A stretch of 9,660 nucleotides of DNA from Methyloglobulus sp. (GTDB lineage: Bacteria > Pseudomonadota > Gammaproteobacteria > Methylococcales > Methylomonadaceae). Positions within the stretch are counted from its first letter, which is position 1, and each line of letters starts with the position of its first letter. Both the position numbers and the translations under genes were made by a program. Where the stretch lies: the NCBI GenBank assembly GCA_013140405.1, contig JABFSV010000339.1:1-9660 (forward strand). Direction: 5' to 3'. A model generated the notes under the pieces. It had not been told where the DNA came from and made no database searches. It saw only the letters and a program-made list of their open reading frames with translations. Positions 8,402 through 9,660 of the stretch are shown piece after piece.

Positions 8402-8590
8402 GTCACGTTATACGGTATTGATGAAGGAACTGCTGAGTTTTACTGTTTAATCCTCGACCAACTAAAAAATAATGGCACGCTCATCCCAACCAACGACATC
8501 TGGATTGCCGCAGTCGCTTTTCAACATGGGATGACTATGTATACAAAAGACCAGCATTTCAACAAGATTCAGGAATTATTACTTTGGTGA
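8402..8590 (+). pseudogene. Remnant of a second PIN-domain (VapC-like) toxin gene
   Basis: An open segment of 62 codons reads like the C-terminal half of a PIN protein: TAEFYCLILDQLKNNGTLIP followed by TNDIWIAAVAFQHG and M-Y-T-K-D-Q-H-F. N-D-x-W-I-A-A and T-x-D-x-H-F are the conserved third and fourth acidic motifs of VapC. It has no start codon. The N-terminal DTN/DTS and E motifs are not found in the 96 bases after the intact vapC, and a stop lies in frame at 8381-8383. It has a different sequence from the intact vapC, so it is not a simple duplicate. No antitoxin partner is seen. Confidence 0.75.
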
Positions 8591-8604
8591 GTTATTTTCT
8601 CAAA

Positions 8605-8622
8605 GGCGGGTCTTGACCCGCC
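8605..8622. repeat. Short palindromic repeat GGCGGGTC-TT-GACCCGCC
   Basis: This perfect 8-bp inverted repeat around TT lies just after the PIN remnant. The sequence with the following CCTAC resembles a dispersed intergenic repeat common in gammaproteobacteria (from memory). No T-run follows on either strand, so a terminator role is doubtful. Confidence 0.55.
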
Positions 8623-8765
8623 CTACCGTACTATGCTACGCCTATATTTATTGCTGTGAAGCGCGAAGAATTGACCATTTTATGGGGTAAATTGTAGCGC
8701 CTTGCCTACCCACTACTAGTGGCGATAATAACATAACCTTCATTAACATAAGCCAAAACCAAAAC

Positions 8766-8793
8766 GTCAAGATACGCTAACGCGCATCCTGAC
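8766..8793 (-). terminator. Hairpin downstream of the receiver gene, possible terminator
   Basis: GTCAGGATGCGC (minus strand, 8793-8782) pairs with GCGTATCTTGAC (8777-8766) around GTTA, giving a 12-bp stem with two G-U pairs in RNA. On the opposite strand the same positions would be A-C mismatches, so it favours minus-strand transcripts. It starts about 30 nt after the receiver-gene stop and is followed by GTTTTGGTTTT. It is either a weak intrinsic terminator or another dispersed palindrome. Confidence 0.5.
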
Positions 8794-8823
8794 TTACTTG
8801 GGTTGTTACGTTTTAGGATAACC

Positions 8824-9273
8824 TCAAGCCGCGCTGCATTCTTCCAACCAGGAAAACATTTTCAAGTTAAGTTTTCGAAAGGACTCTTGTTGGATGGGCT
8901 TGGTCACGTAACTGGTGCAACCGGCGACCATCCCTTTGAACTGGTTTGAAGGCGCATTATTGCCAGTCACCAAAATAATAGGGGTGATCCCATATCCTTT
9001 GATTTCCCTTATACGTACACAGGTCTCAAAACCATCAAGACCCGGCATCGTAACATCGAGAAAAATAAGGTCATATTGTCTACAGGCAACTTTGGTTAAG
9101 GCTTCTTCACCGCTACTGGCATAATCGATTCCACCTATTTGGGGGAAACACGAAAGGCTAGTACCTAACAACTTTTTTGCCGGATCGTAATCGTCCACTA
9201 CCAAAGCCTTAAAGCAACTGACCGTAGCTGGTTTGTTTTTAAAAAAAGTAATTGCAGACTTATACATTTTCAT
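8824..9273 (-). CDS. Stand-alone response-regulator receiver (CheY-like) protein
   Basis: The 149-residue protein has a single receiver domain at about 22-145 and no output domain. The phosphorylation pocket is complete: acidic pair D27/D28 in ALVVDDYD, phospho-acceptor D73 in LIFLDVTMPGLDGFE, T103 in ILVTGNN and K125 in SYVTKP. It would be phosphorylated by a histidine kinase not present here and act by protein-protein contact. A basic 20-residue extension (MKMYKSAITFFKNKPATVSC) precedes the domain. ATG 9273 has GAGGTG upstream; the ATG at 9267 would also fit. A 23-codon open segment ending in TGA at 9270, overlapping this start, reads like a receiver-domain end (NKPLELNNLIKI), hinting that a relative once lay upstream. 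Its partner and pathway are unknown. Confidence 0.92.
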   Translation of the reverse strand: MKMYKSAITFFKNKPATVSCFKALVVDDYDPAKKLLGTSLSCFPQIGGIDYASSGEEALTKVACRQYDLIFLDVTMPGLDGFETCVRIREIKGYGITPIILVTGNNAPSNQFKGMVAGCTSYVTKPIQQESFRKLNLKMFSWLEECSAA

Positions 9274-9539
9274 TTTAACACCTCTATTTTTATTAGATTA
9301 TTTAGCTCCAACGGCTTATTGAGCAATTCGATTTTTGATGATTAAAAACGTTCTATTCCGCTGGTCAGATGGTCTACGGACAGCGTTAAATCAAACAGTT
9401 TTAAATCTTTAAAAAAGCCTTACCGATAAGTCGAATACAAGATAACCTTATGCAAAGTGTTTGTTTGTTAACAAAGTCTCGATTTTAATTTTTAAATTCA
9501 GAATAAATGCGAAGTAGCTCAAAAATCGAAGATGAACTA

Positions 9540-9660
9540 GGGTCTGTTGACAATTAATATGAGATAATTATGCCAACATATTGAATAGGTTGGCGAATGG
9601 TAAGAAAAATATTGCGGGATGACCAATGGGAAAGGATTGGGTACATGTTGCGCGGCAAAA
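9540..9660 (+). mobile_element. Left end of an IS5-family insertion sequence
   Basis: The element appears to begin with GGGTCTGTTGAC, a typical IS5-family (IS427-like) terminal repeat, directly after CTA. The junction CTAG fits the TA/YTAR targets of this family. The transposase reading frame starts 57 bp inside. Only the left end is in the window, so the right repeat and target duplication cannot be checked. Confidence 0.75.
9597..9660 (+). CDS. IS5-family transposase, 5' end only
   Basis: The first 21 codons read MVRKILRDDQWERIGYMLRG then K. The L-x-D-D-Q-W-E-R-I-x-x-x-L-x-G-K pattern is the hallmark N-terminus of IS5/IS427-group transposases. The gene is cut by the end of the window, so the DDE domain and any frameshift cannot be judged. 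The ATG at 9597 is the only plausible start. Confidence 0.85.
   Translation, partial: MVRKILRDDQWERIGYMLRGK

Noticed and set aside
9342..9539. Short open segments between the receiver gene and the IS5 end
   Set aside because: The longest stretch checked, 25 codons on the minus strand, has no recognisable motif. No promoter or RNA gene was seen.

Overview
The window is the accessory edge of a molybdenum nitrogenase (nif) gene cluster from a moderate-GC proteobacterium. The gene set nifB, FdxN-type ferredoxin, nifO, fprA, two 2Fe-2S ferredoxins and nifQ, plus a recognisable Shethna protein II (FeSII) homologue, points to an aerobic gammaproteobacterial diazotroph. A methanotroph (Methylococcales) is my best guess. 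That assignment is inference from gene content; no methane-oxidation gene is present.

Layout. (1) Positions 30-914, minus: nifH, complete, with the structural operon presumably continuing beyond position 1. (2) 915-1325: a divergent control region with a sigma54 promoter for nifH, two TGT-N10-ACA NifA-type upstream sites, a candidate IHF site and a weaker sigma54-like promoter facing the other way. (3) 1326-2177, plus: a SIR2-like protein lacking the usual catalytic histidine. (4) 2182-2370, minus: a fragment of an IS1595/ISXO2-type transposase. (5) 2430-7318, minus: an apparent seven-gene operon, in transcription order nifB, 8Fe ferredoxin (FdxN type), nifO, fprA flavodiiron protein, 2Fe-2S ferredoxin (FdxD type), FeSII-type ferredoxin, nifQ. 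(6) 7319-7676: the nifB promoter region (sigma54 box, perfect IHF consensus, two NifA sites) and then the promoter/operator of a toxin-antitoxin pair. (7) 7677-8305, plus: Phd/YefM-type antitoxin and PIN-domain VapC toxin, followed by a broken second PIN gene and palindromic repeats. (8) 8824-9273, minus: a stand-alone response-regulator receiver protein. (9) 9540-end: the left end of an IS5-family element with the first codons of its transposase.

How the genes work together. NifB makes the NifB-co precursor of FeMo-co, the 8Fe ferredoxin is a likely electron or cluster partner, NifQ supplies molybdenum, and NifH is the Fe protein needed for catalysis and cofactor maturation. FprA (O2 or NO reduction) and the FeSII homologue (conformational protection of nitrogenase) look like an oxygen-defence module built into the cofactor-assembly operon. 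This fits a diazotroph that must respire oxygen while fixing nitrogen.

The most unusual item is the SIR2-like gene. It sits head-to-head with nifH and appears to share its NifA sites. One NifA site lies about 95 nt from the nifH promoter and the other about 97 nt from the promoter-like box of the SIR2-like gene. Its fold landmarks (glycine loop, N-x-D, GLPLNRD) are preserved, but the K-x-H-G catalytic motif reads KPMG. This suggests a nitrogenase-linked nucleotide-binding or sensing protein rather than a deacylase.
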